This document shows, in pieces, positions 8,761 through 17,270 of a stretch of DNA of 64,000 bases. The notes beneath the pieces are model-generated. The model did not search any database. It was not told the origin of the DNA and saw only the letters and a program-made list of their open reading frames with translations. Location of the stretch: the NCBI RefSeq assembly GCF_018130245.1, contig NZ_JAFCKP010000014.1, positions 120,594 through 184,593 on the forward strand, given 5' to 3'. The position numbers and the translations under genes were made by a program. How positions within the stretch are numbered: position 1 is the stretch's first letter; the number at the start of each line of letters is the position of its first letter. The DNA is from Bradyrhizobium sp. SZCCT0231. GTDB lineage: Bacteria; Pseudomonadota; Alphaproteobacteria; Rhizobiales; Xanthobacteraceae.

Positions 8761-8866
8761 GGTCGTCCTCCTTGGTTAGAACTTGAGGAAACCGCGCCGA
8801 GCTTGCCACAGCGGCCGAGACAGCGCTACTTGCGCGTTGGAACGTCAGCAGATGCGACTTATTCGG

Positions 8867-9220
8867 TCAGGACAACGGCCGTGCGAAACTGAGTTCATGG
8901 CCGTCGGGGTCGGTGAGGTGGAAGTAGCGCTCGCCCCATTCGGCATCGCGCGGCGTGGTCGACGGCTGCCACCCGGCAGCGCGCGCCTGCGCGTAGGTCT
9001 CGTCGACATCGGCCACGTAGAAGATGACGCGGCCCCACCAGGACCAGCGCTTGTCGTCCGGCTGCGCCGTCAGGTTGAGATAGCCGCTGCCGGCGCGAAA
9101 GCTCGTGAATGCTGCGGCTTCGCCGCCATAGAGAAGCTCGAACCCGAGCGAGCGGTAGAAGTGCACGGCGCATGCCATGTCATGGGTGCCGAGCGTGATG
9201 GCGCTGATGCTCTCGATCAT
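8867..9220 (-). CDS. VOC-family (glyoxalase/bleomycin-resistance fold) protein
   Basis: A 117-residue protein with two beta-alpha-beta-beta-beta modules: ISAITLGTHDMACAVHFYRSLGFELLY and VIFYVADVDETYAQARAAGW, ending FHLTDPDGHELSFARPL. VOC proteins bind a metal and act as lyases, dioxygenases or antibiotic-binding proteins; the substrate is not deducible. The ATG at 9220 has GGAG 8 bases upstream. It is the last chromosomal gene before the orphan tRNA half that marks the island's left end. Confidence 0.8.
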   Translation of the reverse strand: MIESISAITLGTHDMACAVHFYRSLGFELLYGGEAAAFTSFRAGSGYLNLTAQPDDKRWSWWGRVIFYVADVDETYAQARAAGWQPSTTPRDAEWGERYFHLTDPDGHELSFARPLS

Positions 9221-9375
9221 GTGGGCTGCTCCGCCAAGAGGGACTCCGACACGAGGGACCTGGGCGCATTGTACGACCGCCTTGCTCAGCTTGCAGGTGA
9301 TCTCGTCCGCCTTGCGGCTGGCGAACCGCATCCTGCTCTGCTATGAGGGGCCGAACCCGTACCCACGGGTTCCGC

Positions 9376-9415
9376 GGTCCCGTAGCTCAGCCGGATAGAG
9401 CGGCGGTTTCCTAAA
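9376..9415 (+). repeat. left attachment site: orphan 5' half of tRNA-Arg(CCT)
   Basis: Identical to the first 40 bases of the intact tRNA at 46184 except for one base (G at the 27th tRNA position instead of A). It ends inside the anticodon arm at CCTAAA; after this the sequence (ACTGAGCG) can no longer form the tRNA. It is therefore the displaced 5' part of the original gene and keeps the original upstream DNA. Not a functional tRNA. Confidence 0.85.
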
Positions 9416-9537
9416 ACTGAGCGACGCTGTTACATAGCAGCACATAGCGTCTCATTTTCTCAATAAAATCAAAAGCTTATCCGATTTTGGCGTGATATGC
9501 TGTCTCACAGCAAATCACCTCTACTCATGCACTTTGA

Positions 9538-9559
9538 GAGCCAAATCGGAGCCAAAAAA
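9538..9559 (+). repeat. GAGCCAAA direct repeats at integrase start (left end)
   Basis: GAGCCAAA at 9538-9545 and GGAGCCAAAAAA at 9548-9559; the second overlaps the integrase ribosome-binding site and start codon. Three related copies lie just inside the right end (46126-46163). Repeats of this kind near both ends are expected for arm-type binding sites of integrase or AlpA; that role is inferred. Confidence 0.6.
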
Positions 9560-10692
9560 TGCCTGTCGCACACCTCACAGATATCGTGGTGTCGCGTCTC
9601 AAAACGCCCGGCACCTATTTTGATGAAACAACTCCCGCGTTCGGAATCCGTGTCGGCAAAAATCGCAAGACGTGGATTGTCATGCGCGGTGTGGAGCGCC
9701 AGCGGGTTCGGATCGGCCACTATCCCGCCATGTCGCTTGCGGATGCTCGCAAGGAGGCGAAAAAACTCCTCACGGAAGAGCCGACCAAGCATTCCAAGAT
9801 GACGTTCGCCGCCGCGTGCGATGAATACAAAGAGGCCATCAAGTCGAAGAAGCCGCGCACCCAGCGCGACTACAACCGCATCCTCGACAAATACCTCCTG
9901 CCGAAGCTCGGCAAGAAGAAGCTATCCGAGATCGAATACGAGGACGTGTCCGCGATCGCAGCCAAGCTCAAGGTCTCGGAGAAGTCACACTGCCTCGCAG
10001 TCGCCCGAACATTCCTGCGTTGGTGCGTCCAGCCGCCCCGCCGCTACATCCCGCACTCGCCGCTCGAAGGCGTGAAGGTCGGACAGGGCAGGGGCCGCAA
10101 ACGCATCCTGAAACCGGATGAACTGAAAAAGGTCTGGGACGCTGCCGGGGCCGTTGGCTATCCGTACGGCACCGTCGTGCAACTGCTGATCTTGAATGGT
10201 CAGCGAAAAGGCGAGACCGCGAATCTGCGTTGGCCGTGGATTAACGAAAAGGACCGCTTAATCACATTGCCCGAGTGGGTCACGAAAAACGGCCGGGCGC
10301 ACACCTTCCCCTACGGCGACATGACAGCCGCGATCCTCGACGCCATCCCGCGACGGAACAGCACCGATCTTCTATTCCCGTCGGCGGTGTCGGACGAGCG
10401 GCCGATATCGGGCTGGAGCAAGTACAAGAAGAACCTGGGGGATGGCGTCGAGGGATGGACGCTCCATGATCTGCGCCGGACGTTCGCCACCATGCTTGCG
10501 GAAATGAAAGTGCCGCCGCACGTCGTCGAGAAACTACTGAACCACACGATGGGCAGCATCGGAAACAAGGCCGACAGCATCGTGAGCGCCGTTGCCGAGG
10601 TTTATAACCTCGCCCGGTATCTGCCAGAGATGCGGGACGCTGTTGAGAAGAGCTGGGAGCCGTACCTTCAGAACCTGACCCGCGCCGCTTGA
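9559..10692 (+). CDS. P4-type tyrosine recombinase, island integrase
   Basis: A 377-residue integrase. Residues 1-60 form the arm-binding DUF4102-like domain (FDETTPAFGIRVGKNRKTW, RIGHYPAMSLADARKEAKKLL). A core-binding SAM-like domain follows, then the catalytic domain with Arg in GQRKGE (about 216), the H-x-x-R box in LHDLRRTFATM (about 303-306), HTMGS, and the nucleophile Tyr near 348 (AEVYNLARY). All key residues are visible. It catalyses excision and integration at the tRNA-Arg att sites that flank it, acting on the host chromosome. The ATG has a GGAG site that is itself part of a repeat, hinting at self-regulation. An intrinsic terminator overlaps its stop codon. Confidence 0.92.
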   Translation: MPVAHLTDIVVSRLKTPGTYFDETTPAFGIRVGKNRKTWIVMRGVERQRVRIGHYPAMSLADARKEAKKLLTEEPTKHSKMTFAAACDEYKEAIKSKKPRTQRDYNRILDKYLLPKLGKKKLSEIEYEDVSAIAAKLKVSEKSHCLAVARTFLRWCVQPPRRYIPHSPLEGVKVGQGRGRKRILKPDELKKVWDAAGAVGYPYGTVVQLLILNGQRKGETANLRWPWINEKDRLITLPEWVTKNGRAHTFPYGDMTAAILDAIPRRNSTDLLFPSAVSDERPISGWSKYKKNLGDGVEGWTLHDLRRTFATMLAEMKVPPHVVEKLLNHTMGSIGNKADSIVSAVAEVYNLARYLPEMRDAVEKSWEPYLQNLTRAA

Positions 10693-10707
10693 GGCGCGGG
10701 TTTCTCT
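10678..10707 (+). terminator. intrinsic terminator of the integrase gene
   Basis: The stem CCCGCGCC / GGCGCGGG (10679-10686 and 10693-10700) has a six-base loop that includes the integrase stop codon, followed by TTTCTCT. Confidence 0.75.
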
Positions 10708-10821
10708 ACTGTTAAAGAGCAGAGTCCAGCGCGAAACCGTGTTCGCCGCGCTTGAAGTGCTTGACCTAATCCCATCGGAGGGTGAACAATAAGGAATATA
10801 CACCTATCCCGAGTGCCATTT

Positions 10822-11049
10822 ATGACTTTCCAATTCGACCCAGAAAAGCCACTCGACGAGAACGTGGCAGCATTCAAGACCCACGTGTCAGCACTTGATC
10901 CGGAATGCGCTGCCATTCTTTTTGATAATCTGGACGTTCTGCTGGGAGACGGTGATCCGACCCGGATGCGAGCCCGCCGCGGGGAATTCAATGCTGCCGT
11001 CGTCGAGGCGCTCGAAGCGCTGCCTGCGCCGATCGAAGGCAAGCCATGA
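10822..11049 (+). CDS. small acidic protein upstream of Rad50-like ATPase, unknown function
   Basis: A 75-residue acidic protein (start MTFQFDPEKPLDENVAAFK) with no recognised domain. A GTG at 10813 would add three residues. The last four bases of the gene overlap the ATG of the ATPase gene (ATGA), so the two are translated together. The pattern small protein plus SMC-like ATPase is reminiscent of the middle component and ATPase of ABC-three-component defence operons, but the sequence itself does not prove this. It begins after the integrase terminator. Confidence 0.6.
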   Translation: MTFQFDPEKPLDENVAAFKTHVSALDPECAAILFDNLDVLLGDGDPTRMRARRGEFNAAVVEALEALPAPIEGKP

Positions 11050-13541
11050 CGCGGTACTACCTGTGCGAAATATCGGTCGAGGGTTTCCGCGGAATTAACA
11101 ACGACGGCGACCCCCTCGTCATCAAGTTGAAGCCCGCTGCGGTGAACTCGGTCGCTGCTCCAAATGGAGTCGGGAAGACATCGATATTCGAGGCGATACA
11201 CTTCGCAATCTTTGGGACAGTGCCTCGTCTCGCGAAGCTCCAGGCTGCGGAACGACCCGATTCGTACATCATAAATCGCTTCCATCCCTCCGGCCATGCG
11301 GTGGTTGTCCTGACGTTCGAGCCGGACGACGGTTCGCGCAAGGTCGTGATCAAGGTCGAGAGGACGAGGACCGGGGTGCGCACGGTTAGTTCGCCCTCAG
11401 GCCAATCCGATCCAGAGGGATTTCTCAAGAGCTTGCGCGAAGACTTCGTGCTAGTCGATTACGCAAAATTTGCGGAATTCATCGACGCATCAGCGTTGGA
11501 GCGCGGGCGGTCATTCGCATCGCTTGTCGGGCTCAGCAATTACTCTGGTCTGCGGCAGGCGCTTGAAGGCGCCGCCGACACGCGGACCCTTAATACTGAC
11601 TTCGACATCAGAAAGATTGAGGCAGAAATTACGGCGCGTGAGCGCGAAATGGTGGAAGCGTCCGCACGTGCTCTGACGGCATACGCTGAAATCACCGGCC
11701 AGACGGCGGCAGACCTCAACGATGTCGAGGCCCTGTGCAAGACCGTCTCATCCGCGCTGCAGGGCCTCGAGATTTTGAAATCGGTTGTGGGGTCCCTCGA
11801 CGTGCGGCAGGTGGATTTAGCTGCGGCCGAGAAAGTGATCGAGAAAGAAGAAGGTGGTACAGGTCGGAAGCGGCAAGTCGAACTACGACAATCGATAACT
11901 GATCTGGGCAATCTCGCACCCGCCGCTTCGGAACAGACGGAACGGGCTGCGCTCGTGAAGGCCGCAGCTGATCGCGATACGGCCCTTGCCAAGGTCGGTA
12001 GCCCTCTGCTTCGGGAACTGTACGAGAAGGCCAGGGTAGTTATCGACGACGCGGGATGGCCTGACCCAAAGCGATGCCCGGTGTGCGAATCGACACTGAC
12101 GAAGAATTTGGCCGAGCACCTTCAAGAGCGCATCGCGCAATACGCCGCCGCCGACGCTGCGAACGAGGCAATCGAGACAGCCATCCTAGCTGCCGCAAGT
12201 ATCGCCCGGTTGGGACGATTGGAAACGGCGAACACGCTGGCGGTGCCCGTTGCCGAACGTATGCACGCGACGATCATGCAGGCAGCGCGCAGTCACTCAC
12301 TGGCGACGGCAGAGATCAACACGGTCTTCGCTCGGCTGGAAGAGCTTGAGGCCAAGCGAGAGCAAGTGCTCTCTGGTGTACGCACTGAACTTGCGGAGAT
12401 CGAGAAGACTCTCCCGCCGTCCCTCGTCGCCGTGGCGAGGACTATCGCGAACGTCAGGCAGTTTTGCGACGCGATTAATTCGTATGGTAAAACCGCAACG
12501 GCTCTGGCGGAGCGTAAGCGAGCGCTGGCGCTCCGTGAGCGATGGCGAAAGTTTATTGGGTCGGCTGCGCAGGTCTTCAGCGCTGCGGAAACGGGGCTCG
12601 CAAATACGCGGATCGCTGGCTGTGAGACCGAGTATCAGGGTCTCTTTGGATCACTTGTTCGCGGCGGCCCCGATGTCCGGCCGACGCTTCAGCGCGCTGC
12701 GGGAAGTGAGAATATCGACCTGACTCTCGCAAATTTTCACGGACAAGCCAATGTCAACGCCCGCGCAGTGCTTTCGGAAAGCTACCGCAATGCGGTGGCA
12801 GCGTCGATCTTTCTTGCGTCTGCCACGCGCTACAAAGGAGCGCCGCGCTTCGTGATCCTTGATGACGTGACGTCGAGTTTCGATGCTGGACACCAATTTA
12901 GTTTGATGGAAGCGATCCGGACAAAGCTGCAACAGCCGGCGAATCCGGACGGTTTGCAGTTCATCATTCTCAGCCACGATACGGCTCTAGAAAAGTACTT
13001 TGACAGGCAGAACGGAACAAAAGACTGGCACCATCAGAAACTGCAGGGAATGCCGCCGGTCGGACGTGTGATGATTTCCGCGCAAGAGGCGGATCGACTG
13101 AAAGTACTTGCGCACAGCCAACTGAGTGCCGGACAGATCGATCTGGGAGCGCCTTTTCTGCGCCAATATCTCGAATTCAAGCTCGGGCATATTATCTCGA
13201 AGCTCGAAATACCGTGCCCGCCAGACTATGCCACACGTGGCGATAAGAGGACGCTATCGACGTATCTCGATGCCATTATAGACGCGGTGGATTTGTATCA
13301 AGCCGCGAACCGTTGCGTACTGACGGCCGCGCAAATCAACGACATCAAGAATACGCACGTGCCGTCAATCGTCGGCAACTTCGTGAGTCATTACGAAACC
13401 GGAGCTGGCACACCATTCAACGCCCATGCACTGTTGGGGGTGCTTCAGGCGATCGATGATCTGGCGGATTGCTTTACGTGGCAGGACACCGGGGTCACAC
13501 CGCCAGTGAAGCGATACTATCGCCGTCTCAACGCACGCTGA
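11046..13541 (+). CDS. Rad50/SbcC-like SMC-type ATPase
   Basis: An 831-residue protein. The N-terminal Walker A is APNGVGKTS (38-46). Long helical arms flank a zinc-hook-like CPVCES near residue 344. A C-terminal Walker B/D-loop FVILDDVTSSFD lies near 600-610, followed by LSHD with the switch histidine. This is the architecture of Rad50, SbcC and RloC-like proteins, which dimerise through the hook and clamp DNA. The last 180 residues (from about 650) form a separate helical domain with LRQYLEFKLGHIISKL and NFVSHYETG, resembling the tail seen in RloC/AAA_13-type ATPases. No Mre11/SbcD-type nuclease is adjacent, so any effector is either this tail or the small partner. Placement beside restriction-modification suggests defence (inference). 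Confidence 0.75.
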   Translation: MTRYYLCEISVEGFRGINNDGDPLVIKLKPAAVNSVAAPNGVGKTSIFEAIHFAIFGTVPRLAKLQAAERPDSYIINRFHPSGHAVVVLTFEPDDGSRKVVIKVERTRTGVRTVSSPSGQSDPEGFLKSLREDFVLVDYAKFAEFIDASALERGRSFASLVGLSNYSGLRQALEGAADTRTLNTDFDIRKIEAEITAREREMVEASARALTAYAEITGQTAADLNDVEALCKTVSSALQGLEILKSVVGSLDVRQVDLAAAEKVIEKEEGGTGRKRQVELRQSITDLGNLAPAASEQTERAALVKAAADRDTALAKVGSPLLRELYEKARVVIDDAGWPDPKRCPVCESTLTKNLAEHLQERIAQYAAADAANEAIETAILAAASIARLGRLETANTLAVPVAERMHATIMQAARSHSLATAEINTVFARLEELEAKREQVLSGVRTELAEIEKTLPPSLVAVARTIANVRQFCDAINSYGKTATALAERKRALALRERWRKFIGSAAQVFSAAETGLANTRIAGCETEYQGLFGSLVRGGPDVRPTLQRAAGSENIDLTLANFHGQANVNARAVLSESYRNAVAASIFLASATRYKGAPRFVILDDVTSSFDAGHQFSLMEAIRTKLQQPANPDGLQFIILSHDTALEKYFDRQNGTKDWHHQKLQGMPPVGRVMISAQEADRLKVLAHSQLSAGQIDLGAPFLRQYLEFKLGHIISKLEIPCPPDYATRGDKRTLSTYLDAIIDAVDLYQAANRCVLTAAQINDIKNTHVPSIVGNFVSHYETGAGTPFNAHALLGVLQAIDDLADCFTWQDTGVTPPVKRYYRRLNAR

Positions 13542-13542
13542 G

Positions 13543-13953
13543 CTAGGCGAGAAAACGCCTTATTCGCTTCTCAACTTCCTGCAGGTCTTTTGTTTCGCAT
13601 TCCCAGATTGTGAGAACAGACCAACCCATCGACTGGAGCGCTGCTACTCGCTCGGCGTCCCGCTGCTTGTTGCGACTGAGTTTCGGGGTCCAATATTCGG
13701 TGTTCGATTTCGGTCGCCGGGAATCAAGACATCCCTCACGATCATGCCCGTGCCAGAAGCATCCGTGGACGAAAATCAATTTGCGCCTCGGGCCGAACAC
13801 CAAATCGGGCTTGCCCGGAAGGTCCGCCCGATGGAGGCGGTATCGATAACCTAAACGATGCACGAGCTGTCGCACCGCCAGCTCGGGCTTCATGTCCTTG
13901 CTCTTGATGCGCCGCATGTTTTCGGAGCGGCGTTCGGGCGTCAGTTTGTCCAT
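13543..13953 (-). CDS. vsr: very short patch repair endonuclease (Vsr)
   Basis: A 136-residue protein beginning MDKLTPERRSENMRRIKSKD, with PELAVRQLVHRLGYRYRLH, DLPGKPDLVFGPRRKLIFVHGCFWHGH and the zinc-site cysteine and histidine region (GCFWHGHDREGC). These are the landmarks of Vsr, which nicks 5' of the T in T:G mismatches left by deamination of 5-methylcytosine. The catalytic Asp in PDLVF and His in HGCFWHGH are present. Vsr genes commonly travel with cytosine-5 methyltransferases, and one is present at 15003-16367. The ATG at 13953 gives the standard N-terminus; the longer frame to 14055 overlaps the divergent restriction gene. Confidence 0.92.
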   Translation of the reverse strand: MDKLTPERRSENMRRIKSKDMKPELAVRQLVHRLGYRYRLHRADLPGKPDLVFGPRRKLIFVHGCFWHGHDREGCLDSRRPKSNTEYWTPKLSRNKQRDAERVAALQSMGWSVLTIWECETKDLQEVEKRIRRFLA

Positions 13954-13988
13954 AACGCGAGACTCTTCCCGTTGGGTGCGGTACTCAA

Positions 13989-15050
13989 GTGAAAAAGGTC
14001 CCGCTGATTCGCGGGCATTGGGCGCAGGGACCGGACCTGATGGCGCAAGATACACCGTTTGGGCAGGGCACGCGTATGCGTGTGCTGGAGGGCTATTTTG
14101 CCGAGGCGGGCGAAGTCACCGAATCGAACGCGTGGGAGCACGTGTACCGGTGCCTTTTGTGGATGAACGTCGGTGCGGGTCTCGCGCACATCTACGATTC
14201 CAATCACATGCAGCCTGGCGGTGTCTTCCACAGCCGCGCCGTCCGCTTTACCGAGCTGCTTTGCGAGCGGTGGAAGATTACACCGAAAGAACTGCCCGAC
14301 TTAATCGATATTCTTTTCAAAGGATGCGTCGCCGAGTTGAAGCGGCGGCAGGCCGAGGAGCCGATAGACAGCGAAACTGAATCCGAGTTGATCTCGGCCG
14401 TCCAAGGGGTGCTGCGCGGGGAGGGCCTTGCGGACGACAAAGCCCTCGCAGTCTCTCGGAAAATAGAAGTGCTGAGCCGCGACTTCTTCACGATCGGGAA
14501 TAAGCGGAAAAATGCGCTTGGCGAAGGGCTAGAGGATCTGCTGCTGATCCTTCTGCAGCGCGTGTCTAAAGTCCCCATTGAGAAACTTGCGCTCCGGCAA
14601 CCGGTCTCAAAACTGCCGGGATTCCGGCGTGCGCCACCCCCGCAAAAGGGTGAGAAGCGCAAACGCGAACCTCATCCAGATGTCGCGATTGTGGAGGGAA
14701 AAGTAACGCACGTCATCGCAACAGCGAAATGGTCGATGCGGCAAGATCGCGAGACGCAATTTCAATCGGAATACGCCTCATTCCAAAGGAATAAGGTGCA
14801 AGATACGGAATTGACATATGCGCTGATTACAAATGAATTCGATATTGCGCGCCTTAAGAACGTGGCGAAAGCCATGCCTGGTAGCGAGGGCGGATACATT
14901 TTTCACAACATGTATCACGTATGCTTACCGCTTCTTCGAGAAACGCACGGCGAGCGGTTCAAGGAGCTTGAGCCGTGGGTTGGAACCGGCAAGCTCCAGT
15001 CGCTATCCGACTTTCTCACCGACATGCGGGGCCGGTATGGGGAGCTCTAA
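13989..15050 (+). CDS. type II restriction endonuclease, NgoMIV/Cfr10I-like
   Basis: A 353-residue protein. The decisive segment is near residue 235-260: PDVAIVEGKVTHVIATAKWS followed by MRQDRETQ. The K-W-S-x-R-x-D-R arrangement is the form I know from NgoMIV, AgeI and BsaWI-type enzymes, PD-(D/E)XK nucleases that cut around a CCGG core. The recognition sequence here is inferred only. Its 3' end overlaps the convergent methyltransferase gene by 48 bp, and a Vsr gene is divergent from it, completing a type II set. The GTG start at 13989 is uncertain; ATG 14040 is an alternative with slightly better upstream sequence. Confidence 0.75.
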   Translation: MKKVPLIRGHWAQGPDLMAQDTPFGQGTRMRVLEGYFAEAGEVTESNAWEHVYRCLLWMNVGAGLAHIYDSNHMQPGGVFHSRAVRFTELLCERWKITPKELPDLIDILFKGCVAELKRRQAEEPIDSETESELISAVQGVLRGEGLADDKALAVSRKIEVLSRDFFTIGNKRKNALGEGLEDLLLILLQRVSKVPIEKLALRQPVSKLPGFRRAPPPQKGEKRKREPHPDVAIVEGKVTHVIATAKWSMRQDRETQFQSEYASFQRNKVQDTELTYALITNEFDIARLKNVAKAMPGSEGGYIFHNMYHVCLPLLRETHGERFKELEPWVGTGKLQSLSDFLTDMRGRYGEL

Positions 15051-16367
15051 TTGCCGGGAGTGGGATGCCGCGAGTTTATCAGCATCGCTCAAGATAGCTG
15101 AAATCGTGCGGCCAATCGCTTGGGCAAAGAGTGGGGGAACAGCATTGCCGATTTGGCGGTAACGGCTGTGGCGGTCGCCCGCCAGGAAGTGATACGTGTC
15201 GTCAAACGAATGCAATCGCGCAAACTCGCGAACGGTGAGTGCGCGCGGTGTGCCATAGTGAAAAACGCAATCCGCTTTCGTGTTGAGCGTCCAGCTGAAA
15301 TAGGCTGGGTGGAGTTTCCGGTACGCGAAGAAGTACTTTCGGCTCAAGGTCTCGCGGCCGAGTTCCGGTCCCCATTTTTTCCCGGAGAGATAGCGGGCCG
15401 CAAGCTCTTCAGGGAGATCGCGGAAGTTTCCACCTTGGGGAATGCTGCGCAAACGCTTGACCGTATCTTCCCGTATTGAGGGAACATCCGCGTTGAAGAG
15501 TTCTTTTGCTTTACCGCGGCGTGCCCGTTGATACGCCGAGGTTGGCGCAGCTTCATACTCAATCGGATCATTCGAAGGCTTTCGCACAAGCTTAGCGTTA
15601 GGGCGCAACCATGTGAGATCACCGATCGCCTGCTCGACGGTCACAAGTGCGACGGATGCGGGATCGAGCAATTTCGCCAACGAGCGCACAGTCTCGGGAG
15701 ACTTCCGGTGGCGATACGACCAGCGGCTTCCGGATGCTTTCCGGTCGAGAATGGGAATCGAGTTCGAAAAAGGGCTCTCCGGGAAGCGAGGTGCAATCCC
15801 AAGATCACGGCGCACGCCAATGAAAAGAATTCGCAGCCTATTCTGCGGTACGCCAAACGCAGCCGCATCCAGCACCCTGCATTCGACGCGGTATTCACCG
15901 TCAAGCGTAAGATCCTCAAGAATTTGAGCGCGGACCAATCCTCCGGCGAGGTTTTCGAGACCAGGTACATTTTCCATGACGAACGTACGCGGCCGAAGTT
16001 TGCCGATGACGGAAACGTAATCCCGGTAAAGCCGGTTTAATGGATGCTCGATAAGCCGGGCGTGATTGCGAACCTGTGAGAAGCCTTGGCACGGCGGCCC
16101 GCCGATGATTACGTCGAGTTCCTGCGTGCCGACTGCGGCAAATATTTCTTCCCGAACTTCGCGGCGAGAGATATCGCCAAGGATGAACGCGGTGCCGTGC
16201 TTGCGATGGTTGAGATCGTACGTCGCGCCTGCTGAGGGGTCTATGTCGGTAGCGGCGACGGTATGAAAACCCGCCTGCCGGAAGCCCTCGGAAAAGCCCC
16301 CGGCGCCGGAGAAAAGATCAAGGCAGAACAGTGCGTCTTGATGGGTGCGGGATACGGTCTCGGACAT
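15003..16367 (-). CDS. DNA (cytosine-5-)-methyltransferase, type II modification enzyme
   Basis: A 454-residue C5 methyltransferase with the motifs in standard order: motif I FSGAGGFSEGF (S-adenosylmethionine binding), motif IV GGPPCQGFS with the catalytic cysteine, motif VI ENVPGL, motif VIII QNRLRILFIGVR, and motif X RQIGNAVPPLFAQAIG near the C-terminus. It would methylate the recognition site of the restriction enzyme read toward it and protect host DNA. A 68-residue RHH-like gene lies 10 bp upstream on the same strand and may control it. All key motifs are intact. Confidence 0.93.
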   Translation of the reverse strand: MSETVSRTHQDALFCLDLFSGAGGFSEGFRQAGFHTVAATDIDPSAGATYDLNHRKHGTAFILGDISRREVREEIFAAVGTQELDVIIGGPPCQGFSQVRNHARLIEHPLNRLYRDYVSVIGKLRPRTFVMENVPGLENLAGGLVRAQILEDLTLDGEYRVECRVLDAAAFGVPQNRLRILFIGVRRDLGIAPRFPESPFSNSIPILDRKASGSRWSYRHRKSPETVRSLAKLLDPASVALVTVEQAIGDLTWLRPNAKLVRKPSNDPIEYEAAPTSAYQRARRGKAKELFNADVPSIREDTVKRLRSIPQGGNFRDLPEELAARYLSGKKWGPELGRETLSRKYFFAYRKLHPAYFSWTLNTKADCVFHYGTPRALTVREFARLHSFDDTYHFLAGDRHSRYRQIGNAVPPLFAQAIGRTISAILSDADKLAASHSRQLELPIPAPHVGEKVG

Positions 16368-16377
16368 CGTCCCGGCC

Positions 16378-16584
16378 TCAATCTTTCTTCATGCCGCGCA
16401 CAGGCATATCCAAGGGCAGCTGAAGGCCCTTACTCTCTTCTTCAATCAGCCGCTCTACCGCGTGCCGAATCAGCCAAGACACAGAGACCTTCTGCCGCTC
16501 GGCCATGAGCCGGAGCAGGCGGCCTTGTTCTGCCGTCAGCGTGGCAGTCGTGCGGGGCTTCTTCGGGAGGGCCAGCTTGTTCAT
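16378..16584 (-). CDS. small ribbon-helix-helix-like protein upstream of methyltransferase
   Basis: A 68-residue basic protein: KPRTTATLTAEQGRLLRLMAERQKVSVSWLIRHAVERLIEEE. One beta strand followed by two helices with VSVSWLIRHAVERLI fits the CopG/Arc-type ribbon-helix-helix DNA-binding fold. It ends 10 bp before the methyltransferase start and is on the same strand, so the two are probably co-transcribed. A role as transcriptional controller of the restriction-modification genes is plausible, because such systems need delayed restriction; this is inference. Confidence 0.65.
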   Translation of the reverse strand: MNKLALPKKPRTTATLTAEQGRLLRLMAERQKVSVSWLIRHAVERLIEEESKGLQLPLDMPVRGMKKD

Positions 16585-16871
16585 CGAAATGCATCACATT
16601 GCAGCGTGATGATGCATATCGTCGCTATGCAATTCAAAACAATTCCTGAACGAACCCCAGCTTTTTAAAGCCTGCGATCCCGAAACACCTCCAAAATTTG
16701 AACGCAATAGAACATATAGTGAACACTTGGCTCCTGTCAAATCGGCGTTCGATAACCCAACAGTCGCGCGGTCGATTGCAGTCCCATGGGTCTGGGAGGG
16801 GCCCTCTTTGTCGCAGTATGGCGTGAGGGGTCGGGTCGCTGTCCGCCAGGAACGTGGGGGCTTGTGAAAAT

Positions 16872-17087
16872 AACTGCCCGCTTTGGTCTGCCGCGAGCAC
16901 GATCCTCAACGAGCGTGGTTTCCAACCAGATATGATTGAAGCGGCGCTCGCGCATCAAGACGAGAATGAAATCCGCCGCGCCTACATCGCGCGACGTATT
17001 GGCCGGAGCGTGTCAAGCTCCTACAGTCGTGGGCCGACTTGCGCGATGAGTTCAAACAGTTGGCCGTGCATAACCGCAGTGCGGCTT
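16872..17087 (+). pseudogene. decayed P4-type integrase C-terminus
   Basis: Read in two frames, this stretch gives a typical integrase C-terminus: ASTILNERGFQPDMIEAALA followed by HQDENEIRRAYIARR, then after a +1 shift near 17000 YWPERVKLLQSWADLRDEFK and a stop at 17085-17087. These match the end of DUF4102-type integrases (ASTLLNE, AHAERN, RAAY, YLPER). No N-terminal or complete catalytic domain is visible upstream, so only a remnant is left. It marks the former edge of another inserted element just before the CBASS genes. Confidence 0.7.
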
Positions 17088-17233
17088 GAAATGAGCAGAC
17101 CAAGCGGAAAAAGTGTCCGCGACTCCATTGGAATCGCTTGTTAGGCCGAATCGCGCATTTTAGGTTTTCCGACTGGCCGAACGTTTATGTTGTGGTTCGC
17201 GACTCCACAACCAAAAAGCGTTAGAGTACACTT

Positions 17234-17259
17234 ACCGGCCTAAGCCGATTTAGGCCTAT
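17234..17259. promoter_or_regulatory. inverted repeat upstream of the first CD-NTase gene
   Basis: GGCCTAA (17237-17243) and TTAGGCC (17250-17256) are perfect complements around a six-base spacer. They lie 15 bp before the start codon. They could be an operator or an mRNA hairpin limiting translation. The region 17088-17233 upstream holds no gene; it contains CGCGACTCCA twice (17118 and 17198). Confidence 0.5.
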
Positions 17260-17270
17260 CGGTATTCGTC

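Noticed and set aside
9376-9450. Second functional tRNA-Arg at the left island end
   Set aside because: After CCTAAA the sequence cannot form the anticodon 3' stem, T arm or acceptor; it is only the 5' half.
17118-17207. CGCGACTCCA repeat as a defined attachment site
   Set aside because: Only 10 bp and both copies lie on the same side of the integrase remnant; it is noted but not supported as att.
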